From assembly GCA_028875575.1 (NCBI GenBank), contig JAPPDF010000094.1, positions 1 through 64,000 on the forward strand: 64,000 nt of DNA. The letters are read 5' to 3'. The DNA comes from Acidobacteriota bacterium. Lineage in GTDB: Bacteria > Acidobacteriota > Terriglobia > Versatilivoradales > Versatilivoraceae. The position numbers and the translations under genes were made by a program. Positions 8,081-17,715 of the stretch are shown here, in pieces. Under the pieces are notes generated by a model, which did no database searches, was not told where the DNA came from, and saw only the letters and a list, made by a program, of their open reading frames with translations. Positions within the stretch are counted from its first letter, which is position 1; every line of letters begins with the position of its first letter.

Positions 8081-9817
8081 ATGGCCAGCAAGGGCGTAAA
8101 GATCTTTGGTGTCATTCTGGGAATTCTATTGATCCTGTTCGGAATCATGGTCTTTGCACTGATTCGTTTCACCCGTCCGGCCGAAGTCAAGGTCCGGAGC
8201 GACTCCGTACTGGAACTCACTATCGCCGGTGAACTGTCGGACCTGCCACCAACCTCTCCCCTGGCGCAATTCACGGGGCAAGGCAAACTCTCCCTGCTGG
8301 AGATGGGACAGGCCTTGCGGGCCGCCGCCGAGGATGAGCGCATTGCCTCGATCTATTGCCGAATCTATCCCGTGCAATCGAGTTGGGCAAGCCTGGAAGA
8401 GATCAGATCCTTCATGCACCACTTCAGGGAATCCGGCAAGAAAATCTACACCTACCTGTCGTTGGACCTGGTCAGCGACAAGGACCTTTACCTCGCGTCG
8501 GCTGCCGACGAGATCCACCTGAATCAGGATTCGGCCCTGATGGTCAATGGCCTGGTGGCCGAAGTCAGTTTCTACAGCAAGATGATGAACAAGCTGAAGG
8601 TCCGACCCGACGTGCTCCAGTTCAAGGAATACAAGAGTCCCGAAAGCTTCACCCGATCCGGGATGACCCCGGAGATCCGCTCCATGTACCGGAGCCTCTT
8701 GTCCGACATTCAGCAACGCCTCACCCAGGCCCTGAGCCAGGAACGCCGGATCGAGCCGGAGGAATTGGGTCGCCTGATGCAGAACGGCATCCTGAGCTCA
8801 TCCTCGGCTCTGGCCGCGGGCCTGGTCACCCACCTCGGATACGAGGATGAAATTCGGAAACGGTTGAGAACCGAGTCTGCCGAAGGGGAACCTGAGTACC
8901 GTTCCATTTCGGCGTCGGACTATCTGAAAGCCGTCAAGCGCCGGAAAAAGAGCTCTCGACCGAACAAAGTGGCGCTGCTGGGCGGCATCGGTCCGATCAT
9001 GACCGGACGAAGCGATGAGACCTGGGAGAATACCATGGGAGGAGACACCATCGTGTCCAGGTTGAGGAAGATCCGGAAGGACAAGAGTGTGAAGGGTCTG
9101 CTCTTTCGCGTCAACAGCCCGGGGGGCTCCGCCGTGGGATCCGACAAGATCTGGCGCGAGATTCGACTCATGGAAGAGGCCGGGAAACCGGTGGTGGTCA
9201 GCATGGGAGGAGTGGCAGGGTCAGGTGGGTACTACATCGCCATGGGGGCCCGAAAGATCGTGGCTCAGCCTTCAACCGTCACGGGCTCTATCGGGGTGAT
9301 TTTCATGAAATTCAACGTGAGCGGGCTATTCGATCAATGGCTGGGAATCACCGTAGACCGGGTGAAGCTGGCCGAAAATGCCGACATCCTTTCTCCCACG
9401 ACCTCCCTCAACTCCAGTCAGAGAGACGAAGTCGAGGAGTGGATGAACCACATCTATACCACCTTTGTCGAGAAGGCGGCCGAAGGACGCCACCTCTCCG
9501 TGGAGGAGCTGGAACGTCAGGCCGGCGGCCGTATCTTCACCGGGCACCAGGCCAGGCAGCGCCGACTGATCGATGCGGTGGGTGGGCTGAATACGGCGTT
9601 GGATCTGCTCAAGCAGGAACTGAACATTCCCGCGGAGGAAGAGGTGGAACTGGTGCTCTACCCCAAGCCCAAGAGCCTGTGGGAGAGCCTGCTCGAAGGG
9701 GATTGGGCTCAAGTCTCCAGGCGCGGGCAAACCCTGGAGGCATTGCTCAAAGAGCGGCTGTCGGAGGTCACCCATCCGGCTCCCTGGCTGATCGTCCCCG
9801 AGCTGAGGATTCACTGA
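8081..9817 (+). CDS. sppA: Signal peptide peptidase SppA, 67K type
   Basis: This is a membrane-anchored serine protease that degrades released signal peptides. The 578-residue protein has one N-terminal transmembrane helix (residues 7-27) and two ClpP-like domains. The general base is K185 in FKEYKSPESF in the first domain; the nucleophile is S381 in VAGSGGYYIA in the second, matching the K/S dyad split of E. coli SppA. AGGAGGA lies ahead of the ATG. It stands alone, convergent with the CNNM/CorC gene. Confidence 0.95.
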   Translation: MASKGVKIFGVILGILLILFGIMVFALIRFTRPAEVKVRSDSVLELTIAGELSDLPPTSPLAQFTGQGKLSLLEMGQALRAAAEDERIASIYCRIYPVQSSWASLEEIRSFMHHFRESGKKIYTYLSLDLVSDKDLYLASAADEIHLNQDSALMVNGLVAEVSFYSKMMNKLKVRPDVLQFKEYKSPESFTRSGMTPEIRSMYRSLLSDIQQRLTQALSQERRIEPEELGRLMQNGILSSSSALAAGLVTHLGYEDEIRKRLRTESAEGEPEYRSISASDYLKAVKRRKKSSRPNKVALLGGIGPIMTGRSDETWENTMGGDTIVSRLRKIRKDKSVKGLLFRVNSPGGSAVGSDKIWREIRLMEEAGKPVVVSMGGVAGSGGYYIAMGARKIVAQPSTVTGSIGVIFMKFNVSGLFDQWLGITVDRVKLAENADILSPTTSLNSSQRDEVEEWMNHIYTTFVEKAAEGRHLSVEELERQAGGRIFTGHQARQRRLIDAVGGLNTALDLLKQELNIPAEEEVELVLYPKPKSLWESLLEGDWAQVSRRGQTLEALLKERLSEVTHPAPWLIVPELRIH

Positions 9818-9849
9818 CCGCCGCCCCCCTTGAGCAATGCGGGCCCGCT

Positions 9850-11193
9850 TCAGGTTTCGGTGGGATCCGATTCCAGGATTTGCACCAGGACCTGGCTGAC
9901 TCGAAGCTTCTCCACCCGGCGCACCACCATCTTGAGGTTGCCATGGATGGACTCGGCCCCTTCGGAAGGGATATTCCGCCAGTGGTTTACCAGGTAACCG
10001 CCAAGTGTGGTGACGTCGTGGTCTCCGTTGAACTGGATTCCAAAGGCTTCCTCCAGGTCGTGCAGCGGCGTGGAGCCATCCACCAGAAATTTACCCTCGC
10101 CGAGCTTGACGATTAAGGGAGCTTCCTGGTCGAATTCGTCCTGGATCTCTCCTACCAGTTCCTCCAGAACATCTTCCAGAGTAACCAGGCCCAAAGTCCC
10201 CCCGAATTCGTCCACCACGACTCCCATGTGACACTTCCTTTGCATGAAGGTCTTCAGCATCGTCTCCAGCGAGGCGAACTCCGGGAAAAACAGGATCTCC
10301 CGGCAGATCGATTCCAGGTCGACTGGCTCGGTCCCGGACTGAATCTGCCAGAGCAGGTGCTTGATGTGGACCATTCCGACCACGTCGTCGAGCGTCTTGC
10401 GGCAGACCGGAAACCGGGTATGGCGATAGGCTTTGACAATCTCGAGGTTCTGTTCCGGCGACATCTCCAGGTAGAGGGCGTCGATCTTGTTTCGGGGCAG
10501 CATGATGTTGCGCGCCTGCAGGCTCTTCAGGCTGAAGGTTCTGCGGAGAATGCGGCGGCTCAACGAGTCGTGGGAGACTCCGGTCCCCGATTCGGAAAGA
10601 AGCATGCGCAGTTCTTCCTCGGAATGCCCCACCTCATGCTCGCTGGCCGGTCGAAGGCCCACCGCCCTGAGAATGCGGTTGGCCACCCTGTTCAGCAGCC
10701 AGATGGCGGGATAAAAGGCCTTGTAGAAAAGGGTCAGGGGGATGGCTGCCCAGAGCGCGGTGCCTTGAGCCCGCTGGATGGCCAGCGACTTCGGCACCAG
10801 CTCACCCACGACGATGACTAGAAAGGTGATGAAGACGAACCCGATGACAACGGAAAGAGAAGTGACCAGATCCGGTGAGTGCACGCCCAATCCCGAGAGC
10901 ACCGGCCGGAGCATCTCGGCCACAAAAGGCTCTCCCAGCCAGCCGAGACCCAGGTTGACCAGGGTGATGCCCAGTTGGGTCGCCGACAGGTAGGTATCCA
11001 GGTGGCGGATGACGTTCTCGGCGACCTTGGCCCGCCGATGCCTCTTTCTGGCCAGAGTCTCGATCTGAGTAGAACGGACCTTGACGATGGCAAATTCGGC
11101 TGCAACGAAAAAGCCGTTCAAAAAGACCAGAAAGAAGATGGCCAGCAGCCTGAGTGAAACGCCGAGGAAGGTTAAATGTGGAGGGTCGTCCAT
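9850..11193 (-). CDS. CNNM/CorC-family membrane protein with CBS domains
   Basis: A 447-residue protein with an N-terminal DUF21 membrane domain of about four helices (residues 10-190), a CBS pair (about 210-330, including GMVHIKHLLWQI and LGLVTLEDVLEELVGEI) and a C-terminal CorC/HlyC domain (about 350-430, ending in the NIPSEGAE and LRVSQVLVQIL strands). The family is linked to Mg2+/Co2+ export and ion homeostasis. FFLVFLNGFFVAAEFAIVKVR is the characteristic first helix. The start codon has only a weak Shine-Dalgarno sequence. Confidence 0.9.
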   Translation of the reverse strand: MDDPPHLTFLGVSLRLLAIFFLVFLNGFFVAAEFAIVKVRSTQIETLARKRHRRAKVAENVIRHLDTYLSATQLGITLVNLGLGWLGEPFVAEMLRPVLSGLGVHSPDLVTSLSVVIGFVFITFLVIVVGELVPKSLAIQRAQGTALWAAIPLTLFYKAFYPAIWLLNRVANRILRAVGLRPASEHEVGHSEEELRMLLSESGTGVSHDSLSRRILRRTFSLKSLQARNIMLPRNKIDALYLEMSPEQNLEIVKAYRHTRFPVCRKTLDDVVGMVHIKHLLWQIQSGTEPVDLESICREILFFPEFASLETMLKTFMQRKCHMGVVVDEFGGTLGLVTLEDVLEELVGEIQDEFDQEAPLIVKLGEGKFLVDGSTPLHDLEEAFGIQFNGDHDVTTLGGYLVNHWRNIPSEGAESIHGNLKMVVRRVEKLRVSQVLVQILESDPTET

Positions 11194-11241
11194 CGATTCC
11201 GGGATTCAGAATCCAGCAGAAAATCTATTTTACCACCAATT

Positions 11242-12588
11242 TCATTCCGCAGCCTCCATCACGGCTGCAAAGACACCGTCCGATTGAGTCACAAGCGGCG
11301 GCAACCAAAGGAACCCGTCGCGGCAAAAGGGATTCAACTCCTCGTAGGGCTTCAACCTCTCATCGTAGGCGGCCTTGAACCGGAATCCGGGGTGGGTTGC
11401 CAGGAAGCGCTCCACCACCTGTTCGTTTTCCTCCGGTTCCAGGGAACAGGTGGCGTAGACCAGGGTTCCGCCCGGTTTCACCAGGTCGGCGGCATTGTCC
11501 AGCAGACTGAACTGCAGCCCGGCCAGCCTGGTGAGATCTTCCGCCCGCAGGCGCCAGCGGATCTCGGGATTGCGTCGCAGAGTCCCGGTTCCCGAGCAGA
11601 CCGCGTCCACCAGAATCTTGTCGAACCTCGGCGACAGCGGCAAAGGCCGGGTTCCGTCGGCCACCACCCAGCTCAAGCCGGGCCATTGCTTCCCGTGACG
11701 CTCCCTCGAAACCCGGAGGCGAGCGTAATTGGAGTCCAGTCCGACAACGCTCGCCTGTCCTTTCCCCAGTTGGACCATGTGGGAGGCCTTGCCTCCGGTG
11801 CCGCTGCACAGATCCAGGCACACATCCGAGGGCTTCAGCTCCAGCAAGCGGGCAATCGCCTGGGACCCGGCGCCCTGAATGGCCAGCTGTCCGCTCCGGT
11901 ATAACGACGACTTGGTCAGGTCTCCCTCATCGACTACCCAAATCCCCTTCCCCAGGTGATGGGGGTATACACGACAGTCCTCCCCCTCCAGGATGGTGAC
12001 CATCTCTTCCTGCCCCAATCGGGGCGAGTTGGAACGGAAATGCACCTTGGGAGGACAGTTGTTTTCGTGCAGAACGATGGAGGCGTGCTTCCAACCCCAG
12101 CGGTCGATCCAGCGGTTCACCAACCATTCGGGGTGGGAACAACGGAGGCTGAGCCCCCAGCTGGAATCCAGCGGCAACCGGCTGCATGCCTGCTCGAAAC
12201 CGGCCTCGTCGGTTTTGCGCAGCACCGCGTTTACCAGGCCGGTCGCGGAACGCTTTCCGGATTCCTTCACCAGTTCCACCGACTGGTGCACGGCTGCACG
12301 CACGGGAACTCGAGCGAGAAACAGGATCTGGTAGGCTCCCAACCGGAGCACCATCCGGACTTCCCTGTCCAGCCGTTCCAGGGGCCGCTCCACCAGCGAG
12401 GCCAGGTGCCAGTCCAGGCAACTCTTCTGCCGCAGGACTCCGTAGACCAGCTCGGTGGCCAAGCGGCGGTCGGCCGAGTTGAACCGGCTGACAGGATCGT
12501 CATGAAGCATGTCCACGGCGAACCCGCCCCCCTGCTCGATTTTCATCAGGATGCGGAAGGCGGCCAGTCGCGCCGGTGAAGGAGACAC
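11242..12588 (-). CDS. rsmB: 16S rRNA cytosine-C5 methyltransferase RsmB
   Basis: The protein has an N-terminal NusB-like RNA-binding domain followed by a SAM-dependent m5C methyltransferase, the RsmB architecture. SAM motif I is CLDLCSGTGGKASHM. The two cysteines of the m5C mechanism are in VDAVCSGTGTLRRNPE and YATCSLEPEENEQVV. The GTG at 12588 is chosen because GGGAG lies seven bases before it and it gives 448 residues; the open frame beyond it lies in the fmt gene. It is the third gene of a def-fmt-rsmB operon, with two bases between the fmt stop and this start. Confidence 0.92.
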   Translation of the reverse strand: MSPSPARLAAFRILMKIEQGGGFAVDMLHDDPVSRFNSADRRLATELVYGVLRQKSCLDWHLASLVERPLERLDREVRMVLRLGAYQILFLARVPVRAAVHQSVELVKESGKRSATGLVNAVLRKTDEAGFEQACSRLPLDSSWGLSLRCSHPEWLVNRWIDRWGWKHASIVLHENNCPPKVHFRSNSPRLGQEEMVTILEGEDCRVYPHHLGKGIWVVDEGDLTKSSLYRSGQLAIQGAGSQAIARLLELKPSDVCLDLCSGTGGKASHMVQLGKGQASVVGLDSNYARLRVSRERHGKQWPGLSWVVADGTRPLPLSPRFDKILVDAVCSGTGTLRRNPEIRWRLRAEDLTRLAGLQFSLLDNAADLVKPGGTLVYATCSLEPEENEQVVERFLATHPGFRFKAAYDERLKPYEELNPFCRDGFLWLPPLVTQSDGVFAAVMEAAE

Positions 12589-12590
12589 GC

Positions 12591-13529
12591 TCAATCTCCC
12601 AACGGGATGGAGTGCCCGGATTGCAATCGGAGGCCGTTCAGGAAATCGGCGGCCGCCAGCGGCCTGTGGTTTTCCGGCTGAACTTCCAACAGCTCCAGCC
12701 AGCCCTCTCCGCAAGCGACCAGGGCACGTCGGGAATCCCACCGCCACAGCGAACCGGCTGCCTGCTCCTGTGCGGGCACGGTGACCGGCCGCGCTTTCAA
12801 AATGCGCAACCGGGAGCGTTTCCGATGGGTAAAGGCGCCCGGCCAGGGATTGAAAGCCCGCACCCGATTGAAGATCTGACGGGAGGACCGGCTCCAGTCG
12901 ATTTCACCGTCGGACTTCTTCAGCAATGGAGCATAGGAAGCCAGTCGAGGATCCTGCGGCCGGGCCCGGACCTGGCCCGCCTCCAGCCGGTCCAGCGTTT
13001 CCGCCAGTAGATCCGCCCCCAAGACCGCCAGGCGATCTCCGAGCTGCAGCGAAGTCTCCTCCTCGCCTATCTCCACCGCCTTCTGCAGAAGCACGTCCCC
13101 GGTGTCCATGCCCCGGTCGATCCTCATGGTGGTGACGCCGGTTCGAGTCTCGCCGCGGACAATCGCCCAGGGAATGGGTGCGGCGCCCCGGTAGCGCGGC
13201 AGCAGCGAGGCATGCAGGTTGATGGCGCCAAAAGACGGGAGGGTGAAGAGCCAGGAAGGCAGAATCTTGCCGTAAGCCACCACCACCAGGGCGTCGGCGG
13301 TGGTTTCCACCAGGGACTTCCACTCCTCCCCCACCAGCCTTTCCGGCTGGTAGACCGGCAACCCGTTGTGGAGAGCCACCTGCTTGACGGGACCGATGGC
13401 CAGTTTGCGGCCCCGGCCGGAGGGACGGTCGGGTTGGGTGAAGACCCCGTTGACCTGGTGTCGACTCGAGAGGAGTCTTAGGAGGGTAGGTACTGCGAAG
13501 CCGGGGGTCCCCATGAAGAGCAGGCGCAT
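12591..13529 (-). CDS. fmt: Methionyl-tRNA formyltransferase
   Basis: It formylates initiator Met-tRNA with 10-formyl-THF. The 312-residue protein begins MRLLFMGTPGFAVPTL. The catalytic Asn/His/Asp set lies in INLHASLLPRYRGAAPI and the LMRIDRGMDTGDVL-like stretch TTMRIDRGMDTGDVL. A C-terminal OB-fold tRNA-binding domain follows RAFNPWPGAF. Its ATG overlaps the def stop codon (TGATG), so the two are translationally coupled. An open frame upstream of this ATG is the shadow of def. Confidence 0.96.
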   Translation of the reverse strand: MRLLFMGTPGFAVPTLLRLLSSRHQVNGVFTQPDRPSGRGRKLAIGPVKQVALHNGLPVYQPERLVGEEWKSLVETTADALVVVAYGKILPSWLFTLPSFGAINLHASLLPRYRGAAPIPWAIVRGETRTGVTTMRIDRGMDTGDVLLQKAVEIGEEETSLQLGDRLAVLGADLLAETLDRLEAGQVRARPQDPRLASYAPLLKKSDGEIDWSRSSRQIFNRVRAFNPWPGAFTHRKRSRLRILKARPVTVPAQEQAAGSLWRWDSRRALVACGEGWLELLEVQPENHRPLAAADFLNGLRLQSGHSIPLGD

Positions 13530-14038
13530 CACCACTCCCCAGCCCGAACCTTCTTGCGTATCTTTCTCTTGATGATGTCGCGCTTGATCACGCTCAGGTG
13601 ATCGATAAAGAGTACCCCGTTCAAGTGGTCGATCTCGTGGGACAGGATCCGAGCCAGCAGGTCCTCTCCCTCCACCATGGTCCGACTGCCATCGATCCGC
13701 TTCCCCCTGACGACCACTTTCCGGGGTCGGTGGACCCGCGCCGTGAACTCGGGAATACTCAGGCAACCCTCTTCCTCGTACTGGTCGCCTTCGGACTCCA
13801 GGATCTCCGGATTAGCCAGGACAATCAAGGAATCCGCTTTTTCTCCACCCGTGGGATCGATCACCATGAGGCGGGTCAGCACCCCGACCTGGGGGGCAGC
13901 CAGGCCAACTCCCGGAGCCGCGTACATGGTTTCCGCCATGTCCTTGCTCAACCGCTCCAGGGTCTCGTCAAAGGCAGTGACCGGCTCGGCAACCCGGTGC
14001 AGGACCGAGTTTCCGAACTTGACGACGGGAAGAATCAT
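13529..14038 (-). CDS. def: Peptide deformylase
   Basis: It removes the N-formyl group from nascent proteins and partners fmt directly downstream. All three motifs are intact in its 169 residues: GVGLAAPQ, EEGCLS (metal cysteine) and HEIDHL (metal histidines and catalytic glutamate). It is the first gene of the def-fmt-rsmB operon, so a promoter should lie in the 300 bp shared with the divergent mlaE operon. Confidence 0.97.
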   Translation of the reverse strand: MILPVVKFGNSVLHRVAEPVTAFDETLERLSKDMAETMYAAPGVGLAAPQVGVLTRLMVIDPTGGEKADSLIVLANPEILESEGDQYEEEGCLSIPEFTARVHRPRKVVVRGKRIDGSRTMVEGEDLLARILSHEIDHLNGVLFIDHLSVIKRDIIKRKIRKKVRAGEW

Positions 14039-14355
14039 AGGGAGGGGTCCAGTGGCGAAAGGCTACTTGCGGTGCGATTTTATCGTTGGACCCTGGGCAC
14101 CGTCAACCGCTCCCACCGGTACCAGGCTGTCAAATTGGCAGGCACTTTTTCCCGGTTGACTGGACTCCCGAGACACGTGGCGGTGTTTGGAGTCCTTTGG
14201 GATTGACAGTGCGCTCCCAAGGCCTCACAGGTCGGCACGGCCCGGGGATCGTTTCTTTAATCTATTGATAATAAATGATATAGAGAATTGGTAGCAAGCT
14301 TTTTCATTTGGATGGAATCTTGACTTAGCCTTTTCCAATCGATTACGATTTCTTG
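14039..14355. promoter_or_regulatory. Divergent intergenic region between def and mlaE
   Basis: No gene is supported here. It must carry promoters for both the def operon (minus) and the mlaEFD operon (plus). Candidate -35 boxes are TTGAC at 14156 and TTGACA at 14203. An AT-rich patch at 14258-14290 (ATTGATAATAAATGATATAG) is the most promoter-like segment ahead of mlaE. Exact start sites cannot be fixed from sequence. Confidence 0.45.
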
Positions 14356-15135
14356 ATGAACGGCCTCTCCGACAGATCGACCACGCTGCTGCAGAGTTGG
14401 GTTCTTGAAGTTCAGGACTTCACCCTGCTGGGGGCGCGGTCGATCGCCAGCTTCTTTCGACGGCCGTTCTACCTGAGGGAAACGTTTCAGCAGATGGACA
14501 TCGTGGGGGTGGGCTCGCTTTCCATCTCTTGTCTCACCGCCTTCTTCACGGGGGCGGTGCTGGCTCTGCAGACTTCCAACACGCTTTCCTCGTTCGGAGC
14601 GGTCGGATACACCGGTCAACTGGTGGCGGTATCCCTGGTGAGGGAGCTGGGGCCGGTGTTGACGGCGGTGGTGGTTGCCGGGCGTGTCGGCTCCGGTATC
14701 GCCTCGGAGCTGGGGTCGATGCTGATCGGCGAGCAGATAAACGCCATGCGGTCCCTCGGCACCGACCCGATCAAGAAACTGGTGACACCGCGGGTGGTGG
14801 CCTGCACAACCATGGTTCCGGTTCTGACCGTGATTGCCGACCTGGTCGGCATTATGGGTGGATTTTTCGTGGCCACGATTTTTCTGGGAATCAGTCCCTC
14901 GCTCTTCCTGACATCCGCCTACGACCGTTTGGACTATGCCGATCTGGTGCAGGGGCTGGCCAAACCTCCCATTTTCGGTTTTCTCATCGCCATTGTGGGT
15001 TGCCACCGGGGACTGGGAACCTGGGGAGGAACGGAGGGGGTGGGGAGATCGACCACTCAAGCCGTGGTCACCTCCATGATTCTTATCTTCATCTCCAACT
15101 TTTTCATCACCCGCATCCTCCTGACCATCCTGTGA
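14356..15135 (+). CDS. mlaE: MlaE-type lipid ABC transporter permease
   Basis: This is a 259-residue permease of the MCE/Mla phospholipid transport complex in the inner membrane. About five or six hydrophobic segments are visible. The conserved family core is VRELGPVLTAVVVAGRVGSGIASELGSM, followed by the E(Q)INAMRSLGTDP loop that contacts the ATPase. It begins the mlaE-mlaF-mlaD operon, and its stop overlaps the mlaF start by one base (TGATG). A TTG one codon earlier is an alternative start; the Shine-Dalgarno sequence is weak for both. Confidence 0.93.
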   Translation: MNGLSDRSTTLLQSWVLEVQDFTLLGARSIASFFRRPFYLRETFQQMDIVGVGSLSISCLTAFFTGAVLALQTSNTLSSFGAVGYTGQLVAVSLVRELGPVLTAVVVAGRVGSGIASELGSMLIGEQINAMRSLGTDPIKKLVTPRVVACTTMVPVLTVIADLVGIMGGFFVATIFLGISPSLFLTSAYDRLDYADLVQGLAKPPIFGFLIAIVGCHRGLGTWGGTEGVGRSTTQAVVTSMILIFISNFFITRILLTIL

Positions 15136-15959
15136 TGAACAAACGCCACGACCATGCGGATGAAGCTCCTGCCATAGAGCTGAAGCACGTCACCAAGTAT
15201 TACGATGACACCCCTGTGTTGAAGGATATTTCCTTCTCCGTAATGCGTGGGGAAACCAAGATCATCCTGGGAGGCAGCGGCTCGGGAAAATCCACCCTTC
15301 TCAAATTGATTATCGGCCTGGTTCAGGCAGACGAGGGAGAAATCTGGGTGGAAGGCCGCAACATCACCCGCTTTGGTGAAAGACCTCTGATGGAGGTCCG
15401 CAAGCGCATCGGCATGGTGTTTCAGGAGGGGGCGCTGTTCGACTCTCTCTCGGTGGCGGAGAATGTCGGTTTTCGGCTCTACGAGCAGGCTGAGTTGGAA
15501 GAGGACGAGATCCTGGAGGTCGTAAGGAAGACCCTCGGATTCGTGAACCTGGAAGACGCCATAGACAAGATGCCCTCCGAGCTTTCAGGCGGCATGCGCC
15601 GGCGAACGGCCATCGCCCGGGCCTTGGTGGGGACCCCCAACCTCATGCTGTACGATGAACCTACGGCCGGATTGGACCCCATCACGGCTCGAACCATCAA
15701 CGAGCTGGTCATCAAGTTGAGAGACCTGGAGGATGTCAGCTCCGTCTTTGTCACCCATCGCTTGAACGATGCCTATACGCTTGCCAATGAACGCTTTATC
15801 CAGGAAAATGGTCGTTGGGTCGTCCGCCGGGAGCTCACCGATCCCGGCCGAATCAATACGCACTTCATCATGCTCAAGAACGGAGAAATCATTTTCCAGG
15901 GAACGGACAAGGCGCTGAGGCACAGCCGCGATCCATACATCAAGAGATTCCTTATTTGA
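15135..15959 (+). CDS. mlaF: MlaF-type ABC transporter ATPase
   Basis: A 274-residue ATPase that powers the MlaE permease. Walker A is GGSGSGKST, the Q-loop is FQEGALFDSLSV, the signature is LSGGMRRR, Walker B is LMLYDEPTAGLDP, and the switch histidine is in VFVTHRL. The GALFDSLTV-like Q-loop segment is typical of MlaF rather than of import ATPases. A roughly 40-residue C-terminal extension follows the core. It is translationally coupled to mlaE and eleven bases from mlaD. Confidence 0.95.
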   Translation: MNKRHDHADEAPAIELKHVTKYYDDTPVLKDISFSVMRGETKIILGGSGSGKSTLLKLIIGLVQADEGEIWVEGRNITRFGERPLMEVRKRIGMVFQEGALFDSLSVAENVGFRLYEQAELEEDEILEVVRKTLGFVNLEDAIDKMPSELSGGMRRRTAIARALVGTPNLMLYDEPTAGLDPITARTINELVIKLRDLEDVSSVFVTHRLNDAYTLANERFIQENGRWVVRRELTDPGRINTHFIMLKNGEIIFQGTDKALRHSRDPYIKRFLI

Positions 15960-15970
15960 GAGGAGGTACC

Positions 15971-17044
15971 ATGGCTCGACAATCAATGGCTTGGAAAGAA
16001 CTGCGTGTCGGTATTGTGGCCATATCAGGCTTCGTGATCCTGGCTGCCGCCCTGGTGCTGGTCAGCGGCGGACGGGGGCTTTTCACGCCCAAATACACCG
16101 TCAAGACCCATCTCGAAAACGCCTCCGGGCTGCGCAGGGGATCCTTGATCTGGCTGGCAGGGGTTGAGGTGGGCAGCGTGGGTGAGGTTCGCGTCTCCCG
16201 CTCGGACGATCCCGGCAGGGCCGTCGAGGTCCACATGAAAATCGATCGGGCCTTTCAGCAATCCATTCGCCGGGACTCGCAAGCCACGCTGGGTTCCATC
16301 GGCCTACTGGGGGACAAGTACATCGAGATCTCCCGCGGATCCCAATCCGAGCCCGTGGTCTCGGATGGTGGCGAGATCGACGGCTCTTCCCCGCCCGACA
16401 TCAAGAGGATCATCCAGGGGACTAACGACCTGATGGCCAACGTCGGCGACCTGGTCGAGAGAGTCACCGGAATCGCCGGCAAGATCAACGTCCAGGAAGG
16501 GACCCTGGGAAAGCTGATCAACGACCCGGGCATTTTCAACAACCTCACCGGAACAACGGAGGAGCTGCAGGATCTGGTCAAAAGGATCACAGCCGGAGAA
16601 GGGACCATCGGGCAGCTCGTCTCGGACCCCCGGCTCTACGAGGAACTGAGGCAGACGCTTCAACTGGGCCAGAACGTGGTGACCAAGGTGGATTCGGGGG
16701 AGGGGACACTGGGCAAGGCGGTCAACGATCCCGCAATCTATGACCGGGCCGAACGCATGCTGGCCAGATTCGAAAAGGTGGTGAAGAGAATCGAGGATGG
16801 AGAGGGATTCCTGGGCCGCTTGTCCAAGGACGACACGCTTTACAGTCAATTCAACCAAAGCCTTGGGAAGTTCTCCACTGTGGCCGAAAAAATGAGCAAC
16901 GGGGACGGGACCGTTTCCAGGCTTCTGAAAGATCCCTCCCTTTACTCCAACCTCGACCTGGCGTCGGCCGAGCTGGTGAAGTTCATGCACGACCTCCGGG
17001 AAAATCCCAAGAAGTACCTGCGCATCAAGTTGAGCTTGTGGTGA
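15971..17044 (+). CDS. mlaD: MlaD/MCE-domain lipid-binding protein with C-terminal repeats
   Basis: The 357-residue protein has one N-terminal membrane helix (residues 14-36), then an MCE domain (about 40-120: TVKTHLENASGLRRGSLI... and IGLLGDKYIEIS). The C-terminal half carries at least four copies of a motif like GEGTLGKLINDPxLYxxL (near residues 170, 215, 250 and 315), a helical repeat typical of long MCE proteins that may build a periplasmic tube or needle. It probably ferries lipids between the membranes with MlaE and MlaF. AGGAGG lies five bases before its ATG. Confidence 0.92.
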   Translation: MARQSMAWKELRVGIVAISGFVILAAALVLVSGGRGLFTPKYTVKTHLENASGLRRGSLIWLAGVEVGSVGEVRVSRSDDPGRAVEVHMKIDRAFQQSIRRDSQATLGSIGLLGDKYIEISRGSQSEPVVSDGGEIDGSSPPDIKRIIQGTNDLMANVGDLVERVTGIAGKINVQEGTLGKLINDPGIFNNLTGTTEELQDLVKRITAGEGTIGQLVSDPRLYEELRQTLQLGQNVVTKVDSGEGTLGKAVNDPAIYDRAERMLARFEKVVKRIEDGEGFLGRLSKDDTLYSQFNQSLGKFSTVAEKMSNGDGTVSRLLKDPSLYSNLDLASAELVKFMHDLRENPKKYLRIKLSLW

Positions 17045-17226
17045 TTCCCGGGCCGCATCTTGTCGGGCTGCCTCCCACGGGTTGCAGCGGGCTCCGGCCA
17101 ATCGCCGCAGCCTTCTCGTCGTCCGCCGGCGATCTGAAGCGGAGGAGGCTCAATGTCGGCATGTTTTGACTGTTCAGTCGATCACGACTATTATTGGCGG
17201 CTTCCCGAGGCCGAAAAACAACTCAC

Positions 17227-17709
17227 ATGACCATCGACATCAAGAAGAAACTGGAAGAAGAAATTCGTGTGATTCAGGACGAGTTGACCAAGGAGCTCCC
17301 CAAGGAGTTGAAGAAAGCCATTGCGCTGGGGGACCTGAGCGAAAACGCGGAATACCAGTCGGCCAAGCAGCGGCAAGAGATCCTCAACGCCAAGTTGGCT
17401 CAACTCCGCAAGAGATTGGCCGACGTGGCCATGATCAATTTCGACAGGATACCCAGGGACCGCGTTTCTTATGGATCCACCGTCGTGCTGTACGACTTTC
17501 AGAAAAATACCGAGATCACCTACAAGCTGGTGTCGTCCGAAGAGTCGAACATTCAAAAAGGCCTGATTTCGACGACCTCCCCCATAGGGCGGGGCCTGCT
17601 GAACAAGAAGGAGGGGGACACGGCCAGGGTGCACACGCCGGGCGGCCTCAAGGAATTCGAGATCTTGAGCCTCACCACCCTTCACGATCAATCAGGGGCC
17701 ACCGAATAG
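17227..17709 (+). CDS. greA: Transcription elongation factor GreA
   Basis: It rescues backtracked RNA polymerase by stimulating transcript cleavage. The 160-residue protein has the N-terminal coiled coil with the tip sequence LGDLSENAEYQSAKQ (GreA consensus GDLxENAEY) and a C-terminal FKBP-like domain with SPIGRGLLNKKEGD. The tip carries the acidic residues needed for cleavage. The start ATG follows a weak Shine-Dalgarno sequence; an in-frame upstream extension is not conserved. It ends six bases before the phosphatidyltransferase gene. Confidence 0.95.
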   Translation: MTIDIKKKLEEEIRVIQDELTKELPKELKKAIALGDLSENAEYQSAKQRQEILNAKLAQLRKRLADVAMINFDRIPRDRVSYGSTVVLYDFQKNTEITYKLVSSEESNIQKGLISTTSPIGRGLLNKKEGDTARVHTPGGLKEFEILSLTTLHDQSGATE

Positions 17710-17715
17710 TCCGCC